Source: CAXBGS01 sp963975425 (GTDB taxonomy: Bacteria; Planctomycetota; Planctomycetia; Pirellulales; Pirellulaceae). From it: DNA of 64,000 bases. The first letter of the stretch is position 1; every line of letters starts with the position of its first letter. The position numbers and the translations under genes were made by a program. The notes under the pieces are model-generated. The model did no database searches. It saw only the letters and a program-made list of their open reading frames with translations, and was not told the origin of the DNA. Positions 16,403 through 24,860 of this stretch are shown here, one piece after another. Location of the stretch: assembly GCA_963975425.1 (NCBI GenBank), contig CAXBGS010000003.1, positions 372,001 to 436,000 on the forward strand, in the 5' to 3' direction.

Positions 16403-16947
16403 TGCGACTCGGATTTTGGGTTTGTTGTAAGTGTCTTGGGTTTGGCTGAAAGGACGGTGCATTGATCGTCACCGTCACCGAATCGTGCCCGCAAGGTTTG
16501 GATTCCATTGCGGTAACAGCGGTGAGTCGATGCGCGTGAGAGGCCGACGACTTCGGCGATCGACGCAAATGTCATTTCGCCCCACAAATGCATGACGATG
16601 ACTTCGCGTGTCGGCGACGGCATCTGGCGAAGAGCGGTCGTCACGGCTTCACCGTCAAGCCTGTCGTCGATCATCGCTTGCGACGAATCAAACCAGCTGG
16701 CGATCATCACATGATTTTCCCGGGCGATCCGCCGACGAGTGCCACGATCGGCCTGCAAGATTCGGTTGCGGGTCACGGTGACCAACCATGCCAACGGGTC
16801 CCTTGGGACGGATGGCTGCATGGCCAACGCCACAAACGCATCTTGGACGGCGTCAGCCGCAGCCTCGGCATCAACGCTGCGCGCGATCAGCAGCAGTCGT
16901 TCGCTGTGGACTTGCCACAGTCGTCGAAGCGTGGCTGGATCGAGCAC
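16399..16947 (-). CDS. ECF RNA polymerase sigma factor
   Basis: A 182-residue sigma-70-family ECF factor. Region 2 includes EAAADAVQDAFVALAMQ and DPLAWLVTVTRNRILQADRG, the -10 recognising part. Region 4 is SPTREVIVMHLWGEMTFASI followed by GLSRASTHRCYRNGIQTLRA, the -35-binding helix-turn-helix. The start codon is GTG at 16947; no stronger start was found. It leads a minus-strand operon with a membrane protein and two secreted proteins, each overlapping by four bases, so its likely regulon includes that envelope module. Upstream lie a perfect inverted repeat and the end of a DUF1501 gene. Confidence 0.87.
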   Translation of the reverse strand: MLDPATLRRLWQVHSERLLLIARSVDAEAAADAVQDAFVALAMQPSVPRDPLAWLVTVTRNRILQADRGTRRRIARENHVMIASWFDSSQAMIDDRLDGEAVTTALRQMPSPTREVIVMHLWGEMTFASIAEVVGLSRASTHRCYRNGIQTLRARFGDGDDQCTVLSAKPKTLTTNPKSESQ

Positions 16948-17109
16948 AGACGACTCGCGGTGGATGTTCGACCTTCACACAAGCAATACGGCATCGCCTG
17001 CTCTCTATCGACAAGGATGCCACGATCGGGCCGCGATCTCAAGAAATTCCGCTTTTCCAAGCTCCGCAAACGATAAACGCCCCAAACAACCCGTATGCCC
17101 ACATAACCC

Positions 17110-17198
17110 GTAGGCCGGAACAAGCCGTGCGCCGTTCCGGCATGGTGCAACAAGAAGGCAGTCCTTGCCGGAACGGCGCACGGCTTGTTCCGGCCTAC
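17110..17198. repeat. Perfect 32-bp inverted repeat (REP-like or terminator)
   Basis: The arm at 17110-17141 (starting GTAGGCCGGAACAAGC) and the arm at 17167-17198 (ending GCTTGTTCCGGCCTAC) are exact reverse complements over 32 bp, with a 25-nt spacer. It sits 30 bp after the stop of the DUF1501 gene and before the ECF sigma gene, so it may terminate the upstream transcript; no T-run follows. The GTAGGCCGGAAC word looks like the dispersed palindromic elements seen between planctomycete genes, from memory. I found no second copy in this window. Confidence 0.85.
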
Positions 17199-17227
17199 TT
17201 GTTGCTCTTGCTATTGGGGTCGCGTGG

Positions 17228-18520
17228 TTAGGCCAAGAGTGCGGCGATGGGATCGCCGTCGCCACCAATCTTGAACGGTCGTCCATTGGGCGCGAACTTT
17301 TCGACGTCCAGCGGCAGTCCGGCGGCGGCGGCAATCGTACGGTTGAAATCCGAAACCGAAACGTGGTCCTTGGCAACCGAGAATCCTGTTTCGTCGGATT
17401 CGCCGTACGCCTGGCCGCCTTTGATTCCGGCACCGGCCAGCAAGCTGCAGAACGCGCCTGGATGGTGATCGCGTCCGCCGTTGACGTTCATCTTTGGCTT
17501 GCGGCCAAATTCCGTCGTCAGCACGACCAATGTTTCGTCCAGCAAACCATTTGCGTGCAGGTCTTTCAACAAGCTGCCCAATGCGTTGTCCAGGTTGGTG
17601 CCGTGCGTATCAAGTCGATCATAGAGTTCTTGATGCATGTCCCAACCGCCATAGTTCACTTCCACGAACCGTGCGCCGGCCTGAACCAAGCGTCTGGCCA
17701 ACAAACATCCTTGGCCCAGTTTGTTGTTGCCGTAAGCCTCTTTGATTTCCTCAGGCTCATCCGCCAGATCAAACACTTTCAGATGAGAACTGCCCATCAA
17801 TCGTTGGGCTTCGGAATAAAGCTGGTTGTAGGCTTCGACGCCACTGTTACTGCGGCGGCGCTGAAAGACTTGATCGAACTTGCTGGCCAACATCAACCGG
17901 CGATTGAATACGTCTTCGTCCAAGTATTTTGGCAATTCGGTGTTTTCCAAACCGGCCGACGGGTTAGCGATCGGCACAGGTGAAAGCGAAGGTTCCAGAA
18001 ATCCAGCACCGGGGTGACGATTACCGCTGCCAACCAAATAGTTGCCGGGCAATTCGCTGTTTAGTCGTCCTTGTTCATCCACCATCCAAGCGCCCATCCC
18101 GGGGTGCTGGATGCTGTTCAATTTCTTATACGCCGTGCGCATTAGATACTTGCCCTTGTCGTGCGCGCCGGTTTCGGTACTCAACGAACGCACAACAGCG
18201 ATGGCGCCGGCAAGGTACGCCAGTTTTGGAAATCGATCGCCAAACGCGACACCGGGAACGCGCGTCTGAATCGGCTTTGTCTCGCCAGCCTCTTCGACAC
18301 CGACTTTCGGGTCAAAGGTATCCAGGTGTGTCATCGCTCCGTCCATGAACAGATAGATAACGTGCTTGGCTTTCCCAGACTTCACGGCAGAGGCCGCGAG
18401 TGCTTCACCCATGAAACCTTGCGAAACGGCACTGCCGGCAAATGAAACCCCAAGACAGGTACGTGCGGCGCTTTTGATAAAATCGCGTCGATCGTTCAGG
18501 CTAAATTCAGGTCGTGACAT
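17228..18520 (-). CDS. DUF1501 domain protein, Tat-exported (module A)
   Basis: A 430-residue member of the DUF1501 family, which has a sulfatase/alkaline-phosphatase-like fold and is greatly expanded in Planctomycetes. A Tat signal is visible (NDRRDFIKSAART). Family motifs include YLFMDGAMTHLDTFDPK, GARFVEVNYGGWDMHQELYD, VVLTTEFGRKPKMN and the Asp/His-rich NGGRDHHPGAFCSLLAGAG. Catalytic activity is unproven for the family. It is 47 bp downstream of the DUF1549/DUF1553 gene on the same strand, the usual pairing, and the two likely form one exported system. The inverted repeat at 17110 follows it. Confidence 0.88.
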   Translation of the reverse strand: MSRPEFSLNDRRDFIKSAARTCLGVSFAGSAVSQGFMGEALAASAVKSGKAKHVIYLFMDGAMTHLDTFDPKVGVEEAGETKPIQTRVPGVAFGDRFPKLAYLAGAIAVVRSLSTETGAHDKGKYLMRTAYKKLNSIQHPGMGAWMVDEQGRLNSELPGNYLVGSGNRHPGAGFLEPSLSPVPIANPSAGLENTELPKYLDEDVFNRRLMLASKFDQVFQRRRSNSGVEAYNQLYSEAQRLMGSSHLKVFDLADEPEEIKEAYGNNKLGQGCLLARRLVQAGARFVEVNYGGWDMHQELYDRLDTHGTNLDNALGSLLKDLHANGLLDETLVVLTTEFGRKPKMNVNGGRDHHPGAFCSLLAGAGIKGGQAYGESDETGFSVAKDHVSVSDFNRTIAAAAGLPLDVEKFAPNGRPFKIGGDGDPIAALLA

Positions 18521-18567
18521 ATCAGTTTCTCATTCGAGAAGAATCGGTTAGTAGTTAAGACGCGATG

Positions 18568-20499
18568 TTACTGGATGAACAGAAACTCGCGTGTATTGAG
18601 CAAAGCCCAAATGATGTTTCCGTAGGCCGAACCGATGCGATCGGCTTTGGACAACTCGCTGGCCGCCGCGCGACGATCGATCGAGTTGGGTTCTCGAGTC
18701 AGTACGCTTAAGAAAATCGCATCGACACGATCGCGTGCACTGGGAATCGCCAGCACATTGTCGACGATCGCCGATCCCGGTTCGAGCATGACGTGTGTGA
18801 TGGGACCATTGAACATCGCCAGAATTTGCGGCACGGTGGCTTGTTGGTCTGCACCGTTGATGGTCTCGCGATCACCCTGGCCGAATTGACGCAGGAAGTG
18901 GTCCGGCGGAAGTGGCGATGGCAGTTCACTGGCGCGGCACAGCACGTTGCCTTGGAACGCATGCTTGTTCAAGTTTCGTTTATAAGTTCCCGTAAAATAC
19001 GTTTGCTGGAAACGTTCCGATTTTGCTTTCACCGTGTCATAGGTCGCCTTGGAAAAATCCAGGTCGATCACGGGCGCCAAGTCCTTTGCCGTCGGACGTT
19101 GAAACGGCCACGGATTGTGCACGGCAAGCGTCAACAACGAATCCCATACTTGTTCTGCTGTCATGCGGCGCACGGCCGGCCCCGGGTAATAATAAGTCTC
19201 GCCGCTGGTGATGTCGAAATCGGATGCTTCGCGTTGGTAGGTCTCGCTGTACAAGATCGTCCGCAAAAGTTGCTTCAAGTCGAAATCGATTCGAACCAGC
19301 TCAGCCGCTAAGAACTCCATCAGCGGTTCGTTTGTGCAAGGGTGCTCGTCGCGAAAATCATCAATCGGCTCGACCAACCCGACTCCCAAGAATCGGCTCC
19401 AAAATCGGTTCACGATCGTCTTACTGAACTGTGGATTTTCAGGACTGGTGATCCACGCGGCCAACTGTTCACGCGGGGTCGATTCGGAGGCCGACGAAGG
19501 GACATCGCCCCACAGCACGGCCGGGTCGACGACGGCTTTCGGCTTTGCGTCCTCGTAGGCGTAGTCGTGGGGCAGTCGCATCGTGGCTTTAACTTCCTTG
19601 ACGCTGTACGTGTTCGCGCGTGCGACACGCTGAAAGGCGCCCGGCACGCGACCGTTGGGATATTTCTTGCGTGCTTCGCTAATCAAGTCGTTTGCGGGAT
19701 TTGACTTTTCAAACCCCGGATCGCCCTTGGTGATGCGCGTCCGGGTCCCGGCCGTGTAAGCGGCAAGTTCATAGAATTGATACTGCGTCCATTGATCAAA
19801 CGGGTGATCGTGGCATTGAGCGCAGCCGATCTGCGTGCCCAAAAAAATGCGAACGGTGTTGTCGACGTAGGGCAACGCCATTCCGTCGTCACGCAGTTGG
19901 AAACCAACGGCCGGATTTTCCCAGGTCTTACCGTCAGCGGTCAGCATCTCGTAGACCCACTGGTCATACTTTTTGTTGGTGCGGATCGCATCCTTGACGT
20001 ATCCCAAAAACGGGTCCGCCACGATGTTCGGCTGTGGTCGTTCGACCAGACGCAACGTATCCGCCCAAAAGTTGTACATGTTGCTGACATAGTCGGGACT
20101 GTTCAGCAATTCATCGATCAGATTCTCGCGACGATTCGCATCGGTCGAGTTCAAAAAGTCGGTCGCTTCTTGCAGGGTCGGGATTCGTCCTGCGACATCC
20201 AAATAGACCCTTCGCAGAAACGTCTCGTCCGGCGCCAACGGATTCGGCGTCATGCCTTTGGCGATCAATTGGTCTTCGACAAACCCGTCGATACGATTCG
20301 CAGCAAACGCGGCATCCTCGCGCGATCCGGCGCTGACCGGTGTGACCTTCATGCCCACCGGTTTCTTTTGCCGAACACTTTCGGGCAATCGAATTTTTAC
20401 GGGCGGTTTGGCCTTGGGCTTCTTTTTCTGCGCATAGGACGAACTGGGAACAAGCGCAGTACCAAGCACGATTAAACAAAGAAAGATTCGAATGGGCAT
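18568..20499 (-). CDS. DUF1549 and DUF1553 domain protein (module A)
   Basis: A 643-residue exported protein with a signal peptide (FLCLIVLGTALVPSSSYAQ) and a Lys/Pro-rich linker. DUF1549 occupies about 60-270 (FLRRVYLDVAGRIPTLQEA), with a CXXCH motif at about 226-230 (CAQCHDHPFDQWTQYQFYEL). DUF1553 follows from about 340 to the C-terminus (FSKTIVNRFWSRFLGVGLV, then LRTILYSETYQREAS). The CXXCH could bind haem c or a metal. This copy has no separate N-terminal PSCyt1 domain, unlike the module C relative. It is transcribed with the DUF1501 gene behind it. The family's biochemical role is not established; links to polysaccharide or sulfated-glycan use are inferred from genome contexts. Confidence 0.88.
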   Translation of the reverse strand: MPIRIFLCLIVLGTALVPSSSYAQKKKPKAKPPVKIRLPESVRQKKPVGMKVTPVSAGSREDAAFAANRIDGFVEDQLIAKGMTPNPLAPDETFLRRVYLDVAGRIPTLQEATDFLNSTDANRRENLIDELLNSPDYVSNMYNFWADTLRLVERPQPNIVADPFLGYVKDAIRTNKKYDQWVYEMLTADGKTWENPAVGFQLRDDGMALPYVDNTVRIFLGTQIGCAQCHDHPFDQWTQYQFYELAAYTAGTRTRITKGDPGFEKSNPANDLISEARKKYPNGRVPGAFQRVARANTYSVKEVKATMRLPHDYAYEDAKPKAVVDPAVLWGDVPSSASESTPREQLAAWITSPENPQFSKTIVNRFWSRFLGVGLVEPIDDFRDEHPCTNEPLMEFLAAELVRIDFDLKQLLRTILYSETYQREASDFDITSGETYYYPGPAVRRMTAEQVWDSLLTLAVHNPWPFQRPTAKDLAPVIDLDFSKATYDTVKAKSERFQQTYFTGTYKRNLNKHAFQGNVLCRASELPSPLPPDHFLRQFGQGDRETINGADQQATVPQILAMFNGPITHVMLEPGSAIVDNVLAIPSARDRVDAIFLSVLTREPNSIDRRAAASELSKADRIGSAYGNIIWALLNTREFLFIQ

Positions 20500-20945
20500 C
20501 AGTTGCCTGTCGCGTTAAGCAAGTGGAAAACTGTCGAAAAGAAAAAAAGGCGGGGGGGAAGGGTCATCGGTACGGACAAAATTCCTTTTATCCGGATCGA
20601 GTTTTTGGTTGCCTGTAGAAAGCAACCGCTTCAATCACCATGATAGTCAAGAAAGACCGTTTCTTGCCAACTTGGAGACCCTGTACCTCTAGAACGCACA
20701 CGCGGTGCCAATGAACCCGTTAGAATCGCGCTAAACGGCGACCGACACGGCGCCTAAGCCCGGGTAAGATAAGTCCTGGAAAGATTAGGGCGGATGAAAA
20801 GGATGCCGGAAAAAACTCAGGACGGCATCCGCCATGATTCCGTTGCTCCGAGATAGTTCCGTTACGCCACTTGGTCGTGCTGCCCACCTCGACCGGCAAT
20901 GCAAACATCCCACCCACCTTCCCCCCTCTGTAAGACAGATCCGCA
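20500..20945. other. Divergent intergenic region
   Basis: About 446 bp between module A (minus) and the DUF6807 gene (plus). It includes a run of seven Gs near 20550 and the pair of competing hairpins at 20789-20833 described separately. No reading frame is credible and no clear promoter was found. Confidence 0.5.
20789..20833 (+). promoter_or_regulatory. Two mutually exclusive hairpins upstream of the DUF6807 gene
   Basis: The segment CGGCATCCGCC (20823-20833) can pair through CGGCATCC with GGATGCCG (20801-20808), or through CATCCGCC with GGCGGATG (20789-20796). Both are perfect 8-bp stems and cannot coexist. The element lies about 110 bp before the ATG at 20946. It could be a switch-like leader or an operator; no T-run follows. 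Confidence 0.35.
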
Positions 20946-21971
20946 ATGAAATTTGCTCATTATCGACAGTTGGTTGTTTTGATCGCGTTGGCCTGTGCCA
21001 GTTTCTTTGTCCAACCAGAATTGGCGCTAGCGGAGTCGGCGGCCAGCGGCTCAGCGGCGACGAAAACGAAAATCCGCGTGGAGACTGACGCACAGTCGGG
21101 CGGCTGGAGCATCTTTTCGGGCGACGATTTGTTCGCGACCTACATCCCGGACAGCAACGGTAAACCGATCGTTTATCCGATCGCCGGACCAAGCGGCCAT
21201 CCGATGACGCGCAACTTTCCCATGAAGCAGGATGTGAAGGAAGAACGAAGCGACCACGACCACCACCGTTCGCTCTGGTTGACGCACGGCGAAGTGAACG
21301 GGATCGATTTCTGGCTAGACGATGAAGAAAAAGGGTGTGGCAAAATCGTACAAATCAGTGGCAGTGCGACCGTCGACCCAGACACCGGCGCCGCCGTCAT
21401 CACCACCGAAAACGAATGGCGAGGCCCAGACGGCAAAAGAGTGCTTTCGGACAAGCGTCGCTTCGCATTCTTTGAAGAAGGCGGGCGTCGCATCATCGAC
21501 TGTGACACCCTGCTGATGGCGACCGATGGTGACGTTAATTTCGGCGATACCAAAGAAGGCAGCTTCGGTATGCGAGTCGGCGGGACCATGAAGGTCGACG
21601 CAAAACTGGGTGGAATCATCACCAATGCCGAAGGCCTGAACAATAAAGATGCGTGGGGCAAAAAATCGGCCTGGGTCGACTACAGTGGCCCCGTCAACGG
21701 CGACACCGTTGGGATCACCATTCACGGGCATCCCAGCGGGTTCGGCTTTCCGTGTCGGTGGCACGTGCGGACCTATGGTTTGTTTGCAGCCAACCCGTTC
21801 GGTGTGCACCACTTTACCGGTGGCACGCAGACGTCAGGCATTGTGCTGAAAGAAGGCAACCGAATGCGACTAAACTATCGCGTGGTGTTGCATGACGGAC
21901 CACTGGACGCTGAACAAGCGGCCGAGGACAGCGAGCAATACGCGAACGATCCGCGACCAGAAATGGAATAG
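20946..21971 (+). CDS. DUF6807 (PmoA-like) secreted protein
   Basis: A 341-residue exported protein with a signal peptide (VLIALACASFFVQPELALAE). The body matches the so-called PmoA family, DUF6807: GPSGHPMTRNFPM, then DHDHHRSLWLTHGEVNGIDFW with a His/Asp cluster that may bind metal, KRRFAFFEEGGRRIIDCDTL, and VDYSGPVNGDTVGITIHGHP. It is not a real methane monooxygenase subunit; that name is an annotation legacy. Such genes in Planctomycetes often sit beside dehydrogenases and sugar isomerases. Here an SDR dehydrogenase follows after 7 bp, so the two form an operon, probably in carbohydrate or carboxylate use. Confidence 0.82.
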   Translation: MKFAHYRQLVVLIALACASFFVQPELALAESAASGSAATKTKIRVETDAQSGGWSIFSGDDLFATYIPDSNGKPIVYPIAGPSGHPMTRNFPMKQDVKEERSDHDHHRSLWLTHGEVNGIDFWLDDEEKGCGKIVQISGSATVDPDTGAAVITTENEWRGPDGKRVLSDKRRFAFFEEGGRRIIDCDTLLMATDGDVNFGDTKEGSFGMRVGGTMKVDAKLGGIITNAEGLNNKDAWGKKSAWVDYSGPVNGDTVGITIHGHPSGFGFPCRWHVRTYGLFAANPFGVHHFTGGTQTSGIVLKEGNRMRLNYRVVLHDGPLDAEQAAEDSEQYANDPRPEME

Positions 21972-21978
21972 GTTATTC

Positions 21979-22815
21979 ATGAGTCAACAACAGGATTTAG
22001 TCCCTCGCATGACATCCACCCGTGTTCATCCATTTAGCCTTAGCGGACGACGTGCCCTCATCACTGGCGGGACACAAGGCGTGGGTGCCGCAATCGCCGA
22101 TTCAATCGCAATGGCCGGTGCCGACGTTGTGCTCGCGGGATTGCGCGATGATGACCAGGCCCAAGCAACGCTTGCACAATGCCGCGATCACGGCGTCACC
22201 GCTGAATTGGTCACCACGAATCTGGCCCAGACACCCGATGAGTACCTGGAAGCATTGCTTGACGACGTCGACGATAAACTTCCTGATATCGACTTGCTTG
22301 TTAACAACGCCGGGACGTTTATCGATACTCCTTTTCTAGAAATGGATTATGCCCGGTACCAGACGACCATGCAGTTGAACGTCACCGCGGGGTACTTCCT
22401 GACACAAGCGTTCGCCAAACGATGGGTTGAACAGGGTACCCCCGGGCGAGTTCTGTTTACCGGATCGATCAATGGATTCTTGTCCGAACCGGACCATACC
22501 GCCTACGACGCGAGCAAGGGTGCCGTTGCGGCGCTCGTCCGGTCGCTCTGCGTGGCGCTTGCCCCGCACGGCATTCGCGTTAATTCGATGGCACCGGGAC
22601 TGGTCCGCACGCCGCTGACCGATGTCCTGAACCAAGACGCGAATCTGGACGCCTGGATGAAGCTGCACACCCCCAACGGAAGGGTGCCTGACGCAAAAGT
22701 CTGTGGCCCAACGGCAGTTTTCTTGCTCTCCGATGCCGCAGAACATATTCACGGTCAGACGATCTTGGTCGACGGCGGAATGAGCGTTTGGCAGCAGCCT
22801 GACGCGCCCGCATAG
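21979..22815 (+). CDS. Short-chain dehydrogenase/reductase
   Basis: A 278-residue NAD(P)-dependent SDR oxidoreductase of classical type. The cofactor motif is GGTQGVGAAIADSIA (TGxxxGxG-like). The NNAG motif is present in LLVNNAGTFIDTPF. The catalytic Ser lies in FTGSINGFLSEPDHT, and the YXXXK in YDASKGAVAALVRSL; HGIRVNSMAPGLVRTPLTD and the C-terminal GQTILVDGGMSVW are also typical. ATG 21979 is chosen because the earlier frame overlaps the end of the DUF6807 gene. The substrate is probably a sugar or polyol given the neighbour, but this is inference. Confidence 0.87.
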   Translation: MSQQQDLVPRMTSTRVHPFSLSGRRALITGGTQGVGAAIADSIAMAGADVVLAGLRDDDQAQATLAQCRDHGVTAELVTTNLAQTPDEYLEALLDDVDDKLPDIDLLVNNAGTFIDTPFLEMDYARYQTTMQLNVTAGYFLTQAFAKRWVEQGTPGRVLFTGSINGFLSEPDHTAYDASKGAVAALVRSLCVALAPHGIRVNSMAPGLVRTPLTDVLNQDANLDAWMKLHTPNGRVPDAKVCGPTAVFLLSDAAEHIHGQTILVDGGMSVWQQPDAPA

Positions 22816-23221
22816 CCCCCCCGACGGTACTGTCATTGTCGCTTTAATCGGCTTGGTTTGACGCAGGTCAGGCGGCTCGTTAGCATTGTTTGCTGGAACG
22901 GAGACACCATCCGTGCCGATGACTATGATACATACCTACCCCAGACTTGATCGATGATTACCACTTTACGTGTACATCGGAGACCGAGTTCCCGCCTTTA
23001 AGACTCGCTGCCCAGTCGGACGTTCCGGCCCAGCGACTTCCGTTTCTTCGAGCATTGCATGACGGACTTGTTCCGACAGCTGTGTGTAAACCCAACCAAC
23101 CGGCTTGTGATATCAAGCGGTATCGATGGGTACGCGTGGACAGTGCGATCGTTTGAAACGGTAATCGAATCCTACGCTATCGATCCCCGCACATAACCTG
23201 CCTGTACTGGAGAACCGACCC
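22816..23221. other. Intergenic region upstream of module B
   Basis: About 406 bp. A frame of 69 codons at 22947-23156 has no Shine-Dalgarno, poor content and no known motif and is not accepted. A moderate promoter-like pair is noted separately at 22858. Nothing else stands out. Confidence 0.45.
22858..22886 (+). promoter_or_regulatory. Candidate promoter for module B
   Basis: TTGACG (22858-22863) and TAGCAT (22881-22886) are separated by 17 bp. The -35 matches 5 of 6 and the -10 4 of 6 positions of the sigma-70 consensus. It lies about 335 bp before the DUF1501 start, so the leader would be long. Confidence 0.28.
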
Positions 23222-24526
23222 ATGCGTTGCCACGGAAACCCACTCAGTCGTCGAGGATTCCTCGCCGCCGGAACGCTCGGCACGATCGGCTTGTCGCTTC
23301 CTGAACTCTTGATGCGCCAATCGATGGCCGCTCAAAAACATTACGACTTCGTCGAAGCCAAGGCCAAGAGCGTCATCCACGTCTATTTGCCTGGCGGAAT
23401 GGCTCACCAAGAATCCTGGGATCCGAAGCCGTACGCGCCGCTTGAATATCGTGGCGATTTGAAACCGATCAAGACCAACACGGGTGAACTGTTCGCCGAG
23501 TCGGTTCCCCAGTTGGCCAAGCGGGCCGACAAGTTCAGCATCATTCGCAGCATGACTCATGGCGAAGCCGCTCACGAGCGTGGCACGCACAACATGTTCA
23601 CCGGCTATAAGCCTAGCCCTGCGATCCAGTATCCCAGTTTTGGCGCAGTGGTCAGCCACGAGTACGGCCCCCGCAACAATTTGCCTCCCTACGTGTGCAT
23701 TCCGAATGTGCCCAACGAGTATGCGGGCACCGGTTACTTGCCGGGCAGCTACGGGGGATTCGCACTCGGTGCGGATCCGGCGCGTGATGATTTTAAAGTC
23801 CGCGACCTGGACCTGGCCGGCGGCGTTGACGATCAGCGATTCATGCGGCGTAAGTCGGCACTCGAAGTCGTTAACCAACACTTCGTCAGCACCGCGGCGG
23901 CGGCAGACAATGTCGGCGCGATGAACACGTTCTACGAGCGTGCCTATGACTTGTTGGATACCCCAGCAGCCAAGGAAGCGTTTGATCTGAGCAAAGAAGA
24001 CGACAAGATGCGTGATCGCTACGGTCGCAATCAAGCCGGACAACGACTGCTGATGGCGCGACGGTTGGTGGAAGCCGGTACCCGTCTGGTCACCTTGACG
24101 TACGGCAGCTGGGACATGCACCTGGGCATCACCGATCGCTTCAAGTCACAGATGCCGTCGCTGGATGTTGCCCTTTCGGCATTGCTGGATGACTTGTCCG
24201 CGCGAGGCATGCTCGACGATACCCTGGTGATGGTCAGCAGTGAGTTCGGACGAACGCCAAAGATCAACAAAGACGCTGGACGTGATCACTGGGCCAAGGT
24301 CTTCAGCGTGATGATGGCCGGCGGAGGGATCAAAGGTGGCGTGATTCACGGTGCATCCGATGCGACGGCCGCCGAACCAGAAGACAGTCCCGTTTCGCCA
24401 GCCGACTTGGCCGCGACGATGTATCGCCTGATGGGTATCGTCTCGGACAAAGAACTGATGGCCCCCGGCGGACGCCCGATCGAAATTGTCGACGGTGGGA
24501 AACTGATCAAACCGATCATGGCCTAG
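23222..24526 (+). CDS. DUF1501 domain protein, Tat-exported (module B)
   Basis: A 434-residue DUF1501 protein with a Tat signal (LSRRGFLAAGTLG). Conserved segments: SVIHVYLPGGMAHQESWDPK, the SMTHGEAAHERGTHNMFTGY stretch, GTRLVTLTYGSWDMHLGITD, MVSSEFGRTPKIN, and the DAGRDHWAKVFSVMMAGGGI motif. Compared with the module A copy it has GGMAHQE where that has DGAMTHLD, so the N-terminal active-site-like region differs. It heads module B, ahead of a PPC-domain protein, an Ig-like/DUF1549/DUF1553 protein and a cytochrome-WD40 protein, all on the plus strand and all apparently exported. Confidence 0.88.
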   Translation: MRCHGNPLSRRGFLAAGTLGTIGLSLPELLMRQSMAAQKHYDFVEAKAKSVIHVYLPGGMAHQESWDPKPYAPLEYRGDLKPIKTNTGELFAESVPQLAKRADKFSIIRSMTHGEAAHERGTHNMFTGYKPSPAIQYPSFGAVVSHEYGPRNNLPPYVCIPNVPNEYAGTGYLPGSYGGFALGADPARDDFKVRDLDLAGGVDDQRFMRRKSALEVVNQHFVSTAAAADNVGAMNTFYERAYDLLDTPAAKEAFDLSKEDDKMRDRYGRNQAGQRLLMARRLVEAGTRLVTLTYGSWDMHLGITDRFKSQMPSLDVALSALLDDLSARGMLDDTLVMVSSEFGRTPKINKDAGRDHWAKVFSVMMAGGGIKGGVIHGASDATAAEPEDSPVSPADLAATMYRLMGIVSDKELMAPGGRPIEIVDGGKLIKPIMA

Positions 24527-24566
24527 CAAGACTTCCACGCGGCGATGCGCAGCTGCCGCATTCAAT

Positions 24567-24588
24567 CGGGTCGATCTTGATCGACCCG
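24567..24588. repeat. 10-bp inverted repeat after a DUF1501 gene
   Basis: CGGGTCGATC (24567-24576) and GATCGACCCG (24579-24588) are perfect complements with two bases between. It lies 40 bp after the DUF1501 stop. No T-run follows, so it may be a weak terminator, an mRNA 3'-end stabiliser or a protein-binding palindrome. Confidence 0.6.
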
Positions 24589-24666
24589 CTTGGCAACAGC
24601 CATCGGCCAGCCGCAAGCTCTGGCCCGAACCCGAAGACGCATGACACCTTTATTTAACAGTTTGTG

Positions 24667-24737
24667 TTCGTTAGCGACGTCCGACTTAAGGGCGATAATG
24701 ACTTAAGGGCGACAAACACAATTTGGGCGCTAACGAA
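24667..24737. promoter_or_regulatory. Repeat cluster, candidate operator for the PPC/DUF1549 genes
   Basis: TTCGTTAGCG (24667-24676) and CGCTAACGAA (24728-24737) are exact reverse complements and flank two direct copies of GACTTAAGGGCGA at 24683-24695 and 24700-24712, 17 bp apart. A -10-like GATAAT (24694-24699) overlaps the first copy. The layout suggests regulator sites around a promoter about 150 bp before the ATG at 24861. No regulator can be named. Confidence 0.5.
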
Positions 24738-24860
24738 AATTGGGCCCCGAAGACAAACCAGTCCCCCAAGACAGACGTTGTCAATCACAAGTACGGTCAC
24801 AACTTGCCGTGGCCTGGAACAACACGCATCCGAGTTCTCCATTCTACGACGGAATTGATC

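Larger units (their letters stand above)
24527..24860. other. Intergenic region within module B
   Basis: About 334 bp between the DUF1501 and PPC-domain genes. It holds a 10-bp inverted repeat at 24567 and, closer to the PPC gene, a set of direct and inverted repeats at 24667-24737, both listed separately. The gap suggests an internal promoter for the last three genes of the module. Confidence 0.6.

Noticed and set aside
22947..23156. 69-codon open frame between the SDR and DUF1501 genes
   Set aside because: No Shine-Dalgarno site, no motif and no hydrophobic segment. Not distinguishable from chance.
23177..24121. Minus-strand open frame of 314 codons opposite a DUF1501 gene
   Set aside because: The plus strand carries clear DUF1501 motifs and a Tat signal over the same bases. 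The antisense frame has no known motif and is explained by GC-biased codons.
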